From Lunularia cruciata (taxonomy: Eukaryota; Streptophyta; Marchantiopsida; Lunulariales; Lunulariaceae): a stretch of 64,000 bases of DNA. The translations under genes were made by a program, and so were the position numbers. Location: assembly GCA_948567375.1 (NCBI GenBank), contig OX419757.1, positions 3,348,001 through 3,412,000 of the forward strand, written 5' to 3'. The notes beneath the pieces are model-generated. The model was given only the letters and a program-made list of their open reading frames with translations, searched no databases and was not told where the DNA came from. Positions 24,800 through 35,121 of this stretch are shown in pieces (the first letter of the stretch is position 1; every line of letters begins with the position of its first letter).

Positions 24800-26470
24800 A
24801 ACTTAAGTGTACAACACCAAGGCCTCCAATAGCATCATTTTGACAAAGGTGGAGTGTGAGCTTTTTGTAGAGGAAGTTGACGGGCATCTTGTAGGCAAAG
24901 GAAGCAAGGAATCTATAGGACTGGGAGGACTTCTTCAGTTGGTGGATCCTTGAAGTGCACCACGGGCCGCTCTTGTAATAGGAAGCTTTGAAGCTTCCTA
25001 TATTCTATACGAGATACCTTATAGAGTTGTTTGAGAGTGATATTTGCTTGAGTGTTAGCCAAATCAAAAATTATATTGTAGTTGTGTATGAAGGAAGTAG
25101 GAGACTACTTCATCAAGATATCAAACATAGGAATCACAACATGGTACATTTTGAGGATAGGTTGTGAGGTCTCCTCTTGTATGGGCTTGTTGTTAGAGTC
25201 CATAGAAGAGTAGTCTTCTAAGCAAGAAGGACTAGTTGGATTGGGTATTGCATAAGTACGGAATTGCATTGTGAGAAAGATATTGGCCTCTAGTTGGACA
25301 CCATCTTTATTTAATACATTCCCTCCTTTTGGAGGAACTTCTTCAATGGTGATAAAATGCATGTTCCCATTGGAGCCAATTTTACTGGGTTGTTCATTCT
25401 TTGCCTGCACTCTATATGCCTAAGTGATGAAGTTCCAAAAGTCTGGACATTGTGCCATACTATGCACGCCAGAGTAGAACATGCAATGTGCAAGTTTGTT
25501 GGGGTACCATGTATGAGAATGTTGTGATTGTAGAATTCTCCCCTTAGAAATATGTAGATTGCAAGAGTCCCTAAGTGACAACATATGGGTTATGCATTAG
25601 ACTACTCTTGAAACCTAATATAATAGAGCATTGATCTAGTAAGGCCATGTCCAACTTGTTAGATTGAGTCCAATAGCATGCTTCTTTGAATGCTTGGGCT
25701 AGAGTTATAGCCTTGTTGTAGATTATAAACTTTTGAATATCCTCAGTAGAGCATCCTTACACCAATTTAGGATCATTGTATGGTTTGGAGCCCGTGTGAT
25801 CATTGAAGATATGTGTTGGAACCTTTAAATAAATACTTGCATGGTTTTATTGTATCCTTTGCACAATTGGTTTATTTTTTCCTTGAGTTTTTGTTGTTGT
25901 TGTGAGATATATTCTTATTGTCCTCCGGCTTGTGTCAATTGCATAGCTCATTTATGTGGCAAGGGTAAGGCCATTAAACCAATGTTTCATGCCAATGAAA
26001 CATTGGCCAATCTGTCATACCATGGCATCATCATGTATGATATTTTGTTCCATGCAAACTTTTCAAACATTTGTACAAATGACTCAAAGTCGTCCTATCT
26101 TGTAAATACTATTGTTCTAGACAAAATGCAGTTAGTTCCTCCCTTGGTTGAGGAACTCATTGTAATTGGGGTAGCCAGGGCTGCAAAAGTTGGAGTAGGT
26201 GTTGTTGCAGGAGTGTATACCATTGTGCAAAGCTAAGGGAGATGGGTTTCCTTGGGTAGAAGTACTTGTCATCAATGGCAATGTTGCCTGGTTTGAAGGT
26301 GATGCTTTCTTTGCACTTAATTGTTTGTCTGAGGATTTGAGTTTAAAAATATCTTGCTTGTGATAGTGAGAGGTAATGATTCTCCCAAACCAAAAAAAAT
26401 TATAGGGTGGCAATGTGTAAACATGACCAGAGTGCATTGTAGAAGGAAGTAGAGAGGACATACAAATCAG
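24800..26470 (-). pseudogene. gypsy-2 gag-like region
   Basis: Position between the 5' LTR and the protease makes this the gag region. Short minus-strand frames survive (25410-25105, 25493-25311), but I see no zinc knuckle that I would defend. Confidence 0.45.
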
Positions 26471-26485
26471 CCGATGGTGGTACCA
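26471..26485 (-). promoter_or_regulatory. gypsy-2 candidate primer-binding site
   Basis: TGGTACCACCATCGG on the minus strand, 7 nt inside the 5' LTR. It starts with TGG, as binding to a tRNA 3' CCA requires, but does not match the initiator-Met tRNA well. The tRNA is unidentified. Confidence 0.4.
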
Positions 26486-26492
26486 AAAATCT

Positions 26493-27397
26493 TGGTGGGA
26501 TTATCCAGTCTAGTGGTGGAAATGCAAGAGTGTTGTGGGGCAAGGAAAGCAATTGTACAATCCTTGCATGGCTGGCCATTTACAAAACACAAGGAGGTGA
26601 TGTAATCAAGGCTTGATAGCAAGTCGCAATTATATCTAGGGAAGAGAATCCCCTTTAGATATTTACCCTCAAGGATGATTCAAAGTTCTATCACCCCTAC
26701 AAACCCTTTGGCCTCCTTGGTATGTAACTTAGAGTTGGTTTATTAATACATCAACAAGTGAGGTTCCAATGACATGGACCATACATGGGATTAGTGCACT
26801 ATCCACAAAGGAGCATTGATATCTCAACAACCATTCACATATTTATGACTTTCAATCATGCCATTTAACATACAAGTAAAGAAGAAGTGAACCATGGTTT
26901 ATTAGCCTTGTGCAATATCAATCCTAGGATCTAAAATTCATAATACAATCTTGAGGGAAGAAGGATTCTACTTCCCATAGAGCACTTAGTCCATCTCTCT
27001 TGTAGGAGCCTATTTGTCTTAACTAAAATCTTTGAGAGCCTTGAGAAGTCCTAGAGTGATCTTTGGTAGCCAAATCAAGACTAACCCCTCAATGGAAGCC
27101 ACTCTCCCTTAAATATGGGATCCAACCCTAAAAGAATTTCCTAACCTACCTTAAAACACTACAATAGTTTGTGGCCACCACTACCCTAGCAATCCATGCA
27201 TAATGGCCAATTTTCTCTCCTCCCTTAGATGCTAGATGATCCTAACCTATCAATGCACCACTGAACTCTTCATTAATTTCTTCTACTATTGTACATTCCC
27301 ATAGAACTTCTCTTCTTATATATCTTCTCCTCCCATACATCTATACTTGCACATCTATCTTCTTGTAACATTTTATATCAAACATTTTTGCCCCACA
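26493..27397 (-). repeat. gypsy-2 5' LTR
   Basis: Partner of 14280-15189. It begins TGGTGGGATT and ends GCCCCACA on the plus strand. The gypsy-1 integrase frame runs into its right edge at 27398, which locates the junction. Confidence 0.9.
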
Positions 27398-28300
27398 AAA
27401 AGGCAAAGGAACAAGAATGGAATTGGGAACAAGTCTGTCTTGGCCAAAATTAAGAAAGAAGGGAGAGAATCCAATGCTTGCTTGCTTGGAATTATTGTAG
27501 GTAAACTCAATAGCCACAAGGCAAGCATCCCAACTGGTATGGTGAACATTGTCAAAGACATGAAGTATATCTTCCAAGGTGCAATTTTCACATTCAGATT
27601 GCTCATCAATTTAAGGATGATAGGTTGTAGACAAAGCAAGCTTGATGTAGAGAAGCTTGAAGAGTGCTTGCCAAAATATACCAATGAATCAAGGACTATG
27701 ATTTGAGATGAGAACATTGGCACACCATGGTGCTTGGGGTGCTTGAAGATAGTGTCAAAGTAAATTTTGGCTAGCATGGGGGCATCCATGGTGGGTGCTA
27801 ATGAGATTGCTTGTTAAGTTTGGTCTTTGGTCCAAAGGCTCAAGTGGTCAAAAATGCCTTTACCATTTCTGCACATGATTGATGAACACCACAAGTGCGC
27901 TATGACTTTGATCTATTTTGGGTAAGAATGTGATGAGGCTGGGACTTATCTTCCCATTGTGCAGTTGGAATGAGAAGTGGTTGAAGAAGTCCACTTGGTT
28001 TTTGGTTGTTGACTTTGTTGCATTGGCAACTCTCACAAGATTGAACAAACTCTTGAACTTCTTGTGCTATGGTTGGCCACCACCATTGATATTAGAGGGT
28101 ACTAAAGCTTTTATTCACACCCAAATGACCAACAATTGGTATTTCATGTGCTACTTCAAACTGCATAAGCCGGAGGTCACCCATAGATGGAATATAGTTT
28201 TGATTCTCACAAAATAGAAGGCTTTCATTGAGGGAAAAATTGTTGTACTCCTTGTCATGCAGTACAAGACAAATTTTCACCTACTAAGAAAAGGGATCCT
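27398..28300 (-). pseudogene. gypsy-1 integrase, N-terminal and core part
   Basis: From 28300 downward: an HHCC-type zinc-binding region (HEIPIVGHLGVNKSFSTL, then QSCESCQRNK); DAPMLAKIYFDTIFK; a HHGVP-like block; FIGIFWQALFKLL; STTYHP; and TLEDILHVFDNVHHTSWD with EFTYNNS. These are in the Ty3/gypsy integrase order. Stops and frameshifts are present. The reading is cut at 27398 by gypsy-2 and resumes at 14279. Confidence 0.85.
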
Positions 28301-29184
28301 ATTGTAAAACAACCTTGAACACTATGTGTACTTGTGAGTTGGTTCACATTATGGTCATTGCTACTACCATGGGAGATTCAAGAAGAAGATTCAAATCAAG
28401 ATGTTGGGATAAGGCATCAAGAATGATATGCAACCTACTAGGTGTTTTACTCAAGTTTGATATCAAACAACTACATTGGTTCCTCCTACTAATGAACTCT
28501 TCATGTGCTCCAAATGTAAGATATGCAACAAAGGTTTATGATAGGGTTTGCATGATCACTTGTTTCTCCAAGAGATAATCCTACACATCTTTGTGGCATA
28601 TAAAATTGCCGGTTGTTCTTGATCTTGAGAAAAGTAATTATTTTTTGTGGTTTTTAGCCAACAAGACACGAAGGCAATGGGATTTAACCCATCTAGAAAT
28701 TCTTGCTACAATCTAGCTCTAATGGCAAAGTTAGAAGTATCAAAATCAACCACACAAGGTAGTTGAGGATCATATAATTGGAGGATGGGTCATGAAGACA
28801 CCTTATGCTTTAGTTTCTTGAATGCTTCTTCTTCCTTGGTTATCCATTGAAATCTTGAGGTCTTCTCCAAGAGATTAGCAATGATATAGCCACATGATTA
28901 ATCAACAATGTAGCCACATGAACCATCGATAAAAACTCACCAATCCATTAAATGCCCACACTTCTATGGCATCCTTTGAAGTAGGAAAATTGGTAATGGA
29001 CTTGATTTTCTTCTCTTCCATCTTGATCACTTCTAATGAGACTTAATTACCCAAGCAAGTAACTTCCTTCTACCAAACGGTAAACTTTAACTTCATACAC
29101 CAAAATTTCCACCGATATTTTAGTCTTAGGACTTCTCATACATAATTCTTTTGTTCCACCTCTATCTTGCTATAGATTAAAATA
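28301..29184 (-). pseudogene. gypsy-1 RT end and RNase H
   Basis: The minus strand has FQWITKEEEAFKKLKHKV, PILQLYDPQLPCVVDFDTSN and FAIRARL, matching the connection domain and first catalytic Asp region of Ty3/gypsy RNase H. It continues the RT that breaks at the MULE insertion. Confidence 0.8.
29176..29184. repeat. MULE target-site duplication, left copy
   Basis: ATTAAAATA, matching ATTACAATA at 32225-32233 with one mismatch. A 9-bp duplication is the MULE hallmark. Confidence 0.75.
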
Positions 29185-29955
29185 TGGGAATTTTCATATA
29201 AAGGTATGATTTTGGAAGATATTACAAATAAAGGAATGATTTGGAAGTAATTTCCAAAAGGGGCATGATTTTGTGGAATAATAGCAGATCAGGGCATATT
29301 CACATGTTGCATTTACCAATGATCTTAGATGCATCAAATCCCCATCATTCCACTCTTGTTATCTGTTCCTTCCTTATCATTCCTCCTTTTGCCGCACTTG
29401 AAATGATACAGAACCAACCCAATTCAATAACAAAAAGGGATTGTTGAAGTACCTGTCTTCTTTCAAAGGCTCTGCTCCCTTGCCCAACATTCAGGACATA
29501 CTTCCCAACTTGGGATTTGTTGTTTTCAATCCATTGTTTCTTTTCACATTAACAACATTCCTACAAGACCAACAAACTTGAATCACTCACCACAACTATG
29601 TCAACTTTGGCATCCACATTGCCATCACTATCTATTAGAGCCATTTATGGTCTCCTAAGTGAAGCACAAATTGCTCTTCACCAGTACTACAATGGAGTAC
29701 AAGGTTCCTTATTGCCTCAAAGAAAACAAACCAAATAGAATCAACATGATCTGCCCAACAACCAAAAGAGGGGAGCAATGTCATATTGTGATCTCTCTAT
29801 TCAAACAAAAGGATGGGCTTTTGCATATCATGAAGGTGAAAGCACATGGGAAGAAGATATTGGCCATTCCATGTGCTTTTTTGTTTGATTTCACAACACC
29901 ACTGATTCATGACATAGGAATTGTCAAGCCCACATAGAGCTTGGCATTGAGACCA
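29185..29955 (+). repeat. MULE left terminal inverted repeat
   Basis: The reverse complement matches 31437-32224 with many substitutions and some gaps. Because the right repeat overlaps the transposase N-terminal coding region, this arm carries an inverted decayed copy of it: a plus-strand frame at 29659-29937 with TKRGEQCHIVISLFKQKDG. Confidence 0.9.
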
Positions 29956-30202
29956 CATATATCATTGCCTGAAGATGCCAACTAATAGTAAACAAAACAG
30001 TAAAAAGTGGAGCATAATGGAAGTTGAGCTTAAATATTCAATATATAGACAGTGATAGCAATTGCAATTGACAAACAAAGAGAAGAAAAAATTGGGAAAC
30101 ACACAACGCAAATATCCCACAAGCATTTTCAATTAAGAGCAGCAATTGCATGTTCAAACATTATGACCCTTTTTGACCACATTTGAACAGGTAACTTGGC
30201 TG

Positions 30203-31389
30203 TCAACATTGGTTTGGCCTTATGAGCGGATGCAATTGTTCCATGGACGTCCCACTTGAAAAGTCTCGAGAGGTGGATATGTCACTCAATCTGGCTGACA
30301 CTCCCCAACATAAACAAGGATTGCAACTTCTTGGTACATCTGGATGAGTGTTTTCTTTTGGTAGACTGCATGTATGTAGGCTAGTGGTTGCTTTTGGCAG
30401 TGGAAAATGGCCACACAAACATGCACACATGGAACCCCAGCTTGTTGAAAAGCCAAACAAGTACAAGTTTGATCATCAAGGTTGACAATGTGATATTGAT
30501 CTTGCTCATTGCTACGGATTTCAAATAGATGGTTGTCAATTTTGTACATAAGGTGGTTTCCTCCTCCTATGATAGGTGTGGAAACCTACTTTGTAATAAT
30601 GCTTGGAAAATCTGAAATAAATGACTCAATATTTTGACATTTTTCAAATTGCTATGTTCCAATCTTCCAAATGAACAAACTAAAGGCATGGAAGGGTTCT
30701 TCAGCTTGTACTGCCTCCATCCATGAGTTCATACACTCAGCAAGGTTTGACATGTGATGAAAAAACCAATGAGCTAGTGCTGCATGTAGAGTCTATGTGC
30801 CAACTAGTATTGCTTCCAAATAGGCTTAGGCATCAAGATTCATCCATTTGATTTTGTCCATGACCGTGTGATACTTTTCATGTGTTAAAGCTTTTTTTTC
30901 TCCCCAAATCTTGCCATTTAGCTTGGTCTTGAATCTAGCATTAAGATTCTTCTCAATATTCCGAACACAATATCCATGGTGTGCTAGTGGCAATTCACCA
31001 GCCAATGTAGGCATAATCCCTTTTTCTTGGTCAAAGGTGACTATCTTACTTGCGGAGTTCAGCATTAGTATGGAAACACAAAGGAGGCAGCAAAACCACA
31101 TCCAATTTGTCTCATTTTCTTGGGGGGCAAGAACAAGGACAATAGGCACCATAGACGCCTCACCATCTAGAGCACAACAGCCCAAGAACACTCCATTGTA
31201 TGAAGATTTTGCATGACAAGCATCCATGGCAAATATTGGTTGTCCAAAGGTGACTACAAAGTTCCAAGATTCCAAGCACATTTGAAGGCCCTTGCCTCTT
31301 CTTGCAACCTCACACACCAATCCAAGGTTTGCTTCTTGTAGTTTTTTGAACAGATTAGAAATTTTTTGATAGCTGAGCTTAACATCCAT
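30203..31389 (-). pseudogene. MULE transposase (DDE core plus SWIM finger)
   Basis: The frame at 31389-30826 has KLSYQKISNLFKKLQEANLG, then IFAMDACHAKSSYNG (first catalytic Asp), FDQEKGIMPTL (second Asp) and HHGYCVRNIEKNL. After in-frame stops near 30826, the third catalytic residue appears in SNLAECMNSW. The SWIM finger C-x-C...C-x-H follows (CTCLAFQQAGVPCVHVC, about 30470-30410). All three DDE residues and the finger are visible, so the family call is firm. The stops make it a pseudogene. The N-terminus probably extends into the right inverted repeat (31767-31507 frame). Confidence 0.92.
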
Positions 31390-31436
31390 TATGCTCCATT
31401 TTTTATTGTCTTGTTGCCTTCTCTAGGCATTGATTT

Positions 31437-32224
31437 AGGTGGTGTCAATGCCAAGCTCTCTACGGGATTGGTTGCTTATGTTGCATGGCTTGACAATTGC
31501 AATATCCTAAATCAATGGTGCTACAAAATTGGACAAAAAAGCACGTGGAATGGCCAATATCTCAGCATGCATAGAGCACTCATCTCCATGTGCCTCCACC
31601 TTCATGACATGTAGAAGCACATCCTTTTCTTTGAACAAAGAGATCACAAAAGGATATTGCTCCCCTCTTTTGGTTGCTAGGAGATCACATTGATTTGGTT
31701 TGGTTTGTTTTCTTTGAAGCAATAAGGAACCTTGTGCTCCATGGGGTACTGGTGAAAGGCAGTCCATGCTTCACTTGGAAGACCATATGTGGTTTTAACA
31801 AATAGTGGTTGGAATGTGGATGCCGAGGTTGACATAGTTGTGGTGAGTGATTTGAGTTTGTTGGTCTTGTGGGGATGTTGTTAATGTGAAAAAAAACAAT
31901 GGATTGAAAACAATTAATCCCAAGTTGGGAAGTATGTCCTTAACATTGGGTAGGAGAGTAGAGCATTTGAAAGTATACAAGTACTTCACCTATCCTATTT
32001 TGTTATCGAACAAGGTGTTGTATCTTTTAAAGTAAGGAAGGAAGGGATGACAAGAGTGGAATGATATGGATTTGACATGTCTAAGATCATTGTTAAATGC
32101 AACATGTGAATATGCACTAATCTGCTATTATTGCACAAAATCATACTCCTACTAGAAATTACTTCCAAATCATGCACTTATTTGTAATATCTTTCAACAT
32201 CATGCTCTTATATGAAAATTCCCA
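31437..32224 (-). repeat. MULE right terminal inverted repeat
   Basis: Mirror of 29185-29955, ending ATATGAAAATTCCCA. It contains the frame TKRGEQYPFVISLFKEKDV (31767-31507), same strand as the transposase and paralogous to the copy in the left arm. Confidence 0.9.
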
Positions 32225-32233
32225 ATTACAATA
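32225..32233. repeat. MULE target-site duplication, right copy
   Basis: ATTACAATA; see the left copy at 29176-29184. Confidence 0.75.
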
Positions 32234-32905
32234 TCATCTATGAACAAGGTCACATACCAATACAATAACCCATCCAATCACCAATGCATTTGATCTTTGA
32301 AAACTGCTAGAGCATTAGTGAGCCCAAAAGGTAAGATCTCTATTTATAACACCCATACCTTGTACAAAAGGTAGTCTTTTGCACATCTTTCCTATCAATG
32401 AGATTTGCTAGTAGCCTCTTTGAATATCTAACTTGGAGAATTATTGTGCTCAAATCAATTGCTCCAACAAGTCATCAATTGTTGGCAAGGGATACATATT
32501 CTTCACAAATTTTTTTATTAAGGCCACAATAGTCAATACAAAATTATAGCCCTCCATCCTTCTTTTGTACAAGGAGTATTTGTGCTCCCCATGGAGATGT
32601 ATTATGTCATATGAAATCTTTTTTAGCATCTCGGTCAATGTTGTTCAAAGCTCTTCCAACTCCTTTGGTGAGAGCCTATAAATTGGCCTACTTACAAGAG
32701 TATTACCTAGTAATACCTCAATCTTGAACGACATACCTTGATTAGAGAGTAATCCCTTTGGCAGATCATTTGGAAACACACCTTCAAACTCTTGAACTAT
32801 TTGATCAATTATTGTTTGATGAGGCTCTTGGCCCTCATCAACTTCTCCTTCTGCAATTGGCTTGATCCACATTGTAAAAATATGAATATCTTCCTCCAAA
32901 GCTTG
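32225..32905 (-). pseudogene. gypsy-1 reverse transcriptase, N-terminal part
   Basis: From 32899 down: FEGVFPNDLPKGL, then SRPIYRLSPKELEEL (the PYRxSPxExxEL motif), then a decayed fingers region and KFVKNMYPLPTIDDLLEQL (NRYPLPRIDDLLDQL motif). The palm is interrupted by the MULE at 32224. A shift separates the two frames. Confidence 0.9.
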
Positions 32906-33026
32906 CTTTATGGTTGCTTTATTAACAAAAATATCATCTTGGGATTGACTATTCTTAAATGTCCTACTTAGAGGTGCTTTGACAACCTAATCAATAATTC
33001 TTACATTGGTGTTGTACTTGAATTTA

Positions 33027-33260
33027 TCATTGGAACCAATGAAATTGAATCTTATGACGTTCAAGCAAAGTTACACCTAGAATGATATCAAAGTGTAAAG
33101 GTGCTACTACAAACCTCGTACACTCCAAACACTCCTTTTCAATCTTGAATGTAACAAAATGTGAGGTATGGAATGCAAGGCCTTTTCTACCATCTGTCAT
33201 CATCAATCTAGTTCCAAATATTGTCTTCATAAGAATCCATAATTCCTCTATTAATTGCAT
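33027..33260 (-). pseudogene. gypsy-1 aspartic protease remnant
   Basis: RFVVAPLHFDIILGVTLLERHKIQF matches the region ending FDIILGMDWL of Ty3/gypsy retropepsins in order and position, between the zinc knuckle and RT. The active-site DSG triplet was not found. Confidence 0.7.
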
Positions 33261-33269
33261 GGATATGTA

Positions 33270-34660
33270 ATTCTTTAAATTCCCAAAATCATCAAAATCC
33301 TACAACCATGATTGTATATCATACCTTGCAAGTAAAGTAAACTTTCATGGGTCAAACTTCAATCCAATTGGAACTAATCATGTTCCTAATAGCTAGCTTG
33401 ATATCTCTTATTGGGATTTTAATTTCCTTGATAATTGCACTCCATAAATTCCATTTGAGAAATTTGTTAGGTTTGTCCTTTCTTGAATGGACATTTAGCA
33501 ATGCAATGTCCAATTTGGTGATCATAAGTACAACCACAATTTATTGATAGTCTCTTCTTGTTTGTAGTGCTAAGTGGTCTTTGTTGGATGACATCAATCT
33601 CTACAAGTATTGGCTCCTCCACTTGTATGTAGTGTGTTGACAAGTTTTATGAAGGTCAAGGTCAAGACCAAGTTGTAAGAATCAAGGAATCAAAGTTTTC
33701 AACCAACTTCATGGCTTCCTCCAAGTATTTTGCTCATGCATGGTTACTTTCAATTTGGTACGTGACTTGAATCCCCTCACAAATTAATCTTCACCTTCTA
33801 GTATATCTAAAATTTGCATTATGATGTTTTGGAATTGAATGATGTAGCTAGTCACAAAACCAATCTACTTCAATTAAACCAATTTATCTTGTGCATCTTG
33901 TGCAACATTTATAACTTGGAATCTTCCAATTATTGTGCTTTTGAATTCTTCTCATGTCAAGATTGGGTTCAACAAACTACCATTGAGTTTGCTTTGCTCA
34001 AAATTGCTACCATAGTTTTGTCATTCTATCCAATTAGCTTAAGACCAAAAGAATCTATCTCCATTCATCTTGAAGATTTATAGCTTCAAAATAACATTTG
34101 CAATCAAATGTAAATTGCTACCATAGTTTTGTCATTCTATCCAATTGGTTTAAGACCAAAAGAATCTATCTCCATTCATCTTGAAGATTTATAGCTTCAA
34201 AATAACATTTGCAATCAAATGTAAAATTCTACACTTGGGATTTTCTTGCATTCAAATACCATGGGCTTTGGAAAATGGGTTTGCTCTTCTCCTTCTCAAA
34301 ATGGTGTTTTCTTCACATGCTCTTGTTGTTGAGGATCTCTTTCTTCTAACAATCAAGTAAGGTGCTTGATTTGTTATTTCATAGCAATTATAACTATGGT
34401 CATTGTCAACCATGGCTACTACTCTATTAAACTACATCCAATTATCTAAGTTAACATGTAGATACAACACGCCCCCCACTCTTTGTAAATTACAATCAAA
34501 AGAATCCATGGTTCATCAAACAAGATGATTGTATTAAAAAAAATTCTATCCAAAGTATGAAACATGGACTATGGGAAATGATGTTTAGGTAGTACATGGA
34601 CACATATATCCCAATGGTTGGAGAAAATGGATTTGGTGGTTTATAAATTCCATCTATCCC
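33270..34660 (-). pseudogene. gypsy-1 gag region with zinc-knuckle remnant
   Basis: Near 33550-33490 the minus strand reads CGCTYDHQIGHCIAKCPFKK, a degenerate CCHC knuckle in which the second Cys appears to be Asp. Upstream, gag is decayed and contains an exact-looking 111-bp tandem duplication at 34001-34222. Confidence 0.65.
34001..34222. repeat. 111-bp tandem duplication in gypsy-1 gag
   Basis: Units 34001-34111 and 34112-34222 differ at only about two positions (ATTAGCTTAAG against ATTGGTTTAAG). 111 bp is 37 codons, so the frame would be kept. It is much less diverged than the LTR pair. Confidence 0.9.
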
Positions 34661-34666
34661 ATTCTT

Positions 34667-34678
34667 GCTTTGATACCA
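34667..34678 (-). promoter_or_regulatory. gypsy-1 primer-binding site
   Basis: TGGTATCAAAGC on the minus strand, beside the 5' LTR. It differs by one base from TGGTATCAGAGC, the standard site for initiator-Met tRNA in plant LTR elements. Confidence 0.85.
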
Positions 34679-34679
34679 A

Positions 34680-35116
34680 TGTAAAAGACAAAGGAGAGAA
34701 ATAAGAGATGGAAGGCTTGAGTGGAAGATCACATTGGGACTCTCAAATGAGGGAAACTCTAAATGCTAGCATGAGCATGGGCTTTGGTATTTATATGACA
34801 TATACAAGATCCTTAAGAAGCTCCCCAAGGAAGAAGTTCTTGTTAGAATTTGCCTTCTTGGAATGCAAGCTAAGCCAATGAGGAGGGTTCCAAAGAAGCT
34901 TCTTCCTAGGAGCCACCTACTTGGCATGCAAACTAAGCTAGCCAAGATACTTCCTCTTAGAAATTTTCTACTTGGCATACACATTACTTGATACTTGGAA
35001 GATACCAAGAAGTTTCTTAGATGCTTCTAGAATATTCATAGACTACTTGGCTAATTTGGTCTATTTAGTAAATTGTTAACCTCTACTAACTCATCTACAA
35101 ACTCCAATTTGTTACA
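34680..35116 (-). repeat. gypsy-1 5' LTR
   Basis: Partner of 13250-13668. It begins TGTAAAAGAC beside the primer site and ends TTTGTTACA. Confidence 0.9.
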
Positions 35117-35121
35117 ACTAT
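35117..35121. repeat. target-site duplication of gypsy-1, right copy
   Basis: ACTAT; see 13245-13249 (GCCAT). Two transitions apart. Confidence 0.5.

Larger units (their letters stand above)
14280..27397 (-). mobile_element. gypsy-2: large Ty3/gypsy LTR retrotransposon nested in gypsy-1 integrase
   Basis: Defined by long direct LTRs of about 0.9 kb (14280-15189 and 26493-27397). The minus-strand order is 5' LTR, gag-like region, protease (about 24.8-24.5 kb), RT (about 23.3 kb), integrase (about 22.0-21.46 kb), about 6.3 kb of further sequence, PPT, 3' LTR. The total of 13.1 kb is large for this class because of the post-integrase block. The integrase motif LVYKQEANLAIEFLVP and protease motif LLLGVPWL suggest a relative of the plant Tat/Athila-type elements. 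I saw no convincing 5-bp duplication (GGTAT on the left, AAAAG on the right), so the exact ends could shift by a few bases. Confidence 0.85.
29185..32224 (-). mobile_element. MULE (Mutator-like) DNA transposon with long terminal inverted repeats
   Basis: About 3.04 kb, bounded by inverted repeats of roughly 0.77 kb (29185-29955 and 31437-32224) that start TGGGAATTTTCATATAA and a close mirror. They are flanked by a near-perfect 9-bp duplication. Between them lies a minus-strand transposase with DDE residues and a SWIM finger. It sits in gypsy-1 RT. The transposase has stops, so the copy is inactive. Confidence 0.92.
13250..35116 (-). mobile_element. gypsy-1: Ty3/gypsy LTR retrotransposon carrying two nested insertions
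   Basis: Bounded by two diverged direct LTRs (13250-13668 and 34680-35116), both TG...CA. The minus-strand order is 5' LTR, PBS, gag with a knuckle remnant, protease, RT, RNase H, integrase, PPT, 3' LTR. RT is interrupted by a MULE at 29185-32224 and integrase by gypsy-2 at 14280-27397. Without these insertions the element is about 5.7 kb, which is normal for the class. Protease-RT-RH-integrase order is the Ty3/gypsy order. Stops and shifts throughout show it is dead. Confidence 0.9.

Noticed and set aside
14275-27402. 5-bp target duplication for gypsy-2
   Set aside because: Flanks GGTAT and AAAAG do not match; moving either end by a few bases did not give a convincing pair.
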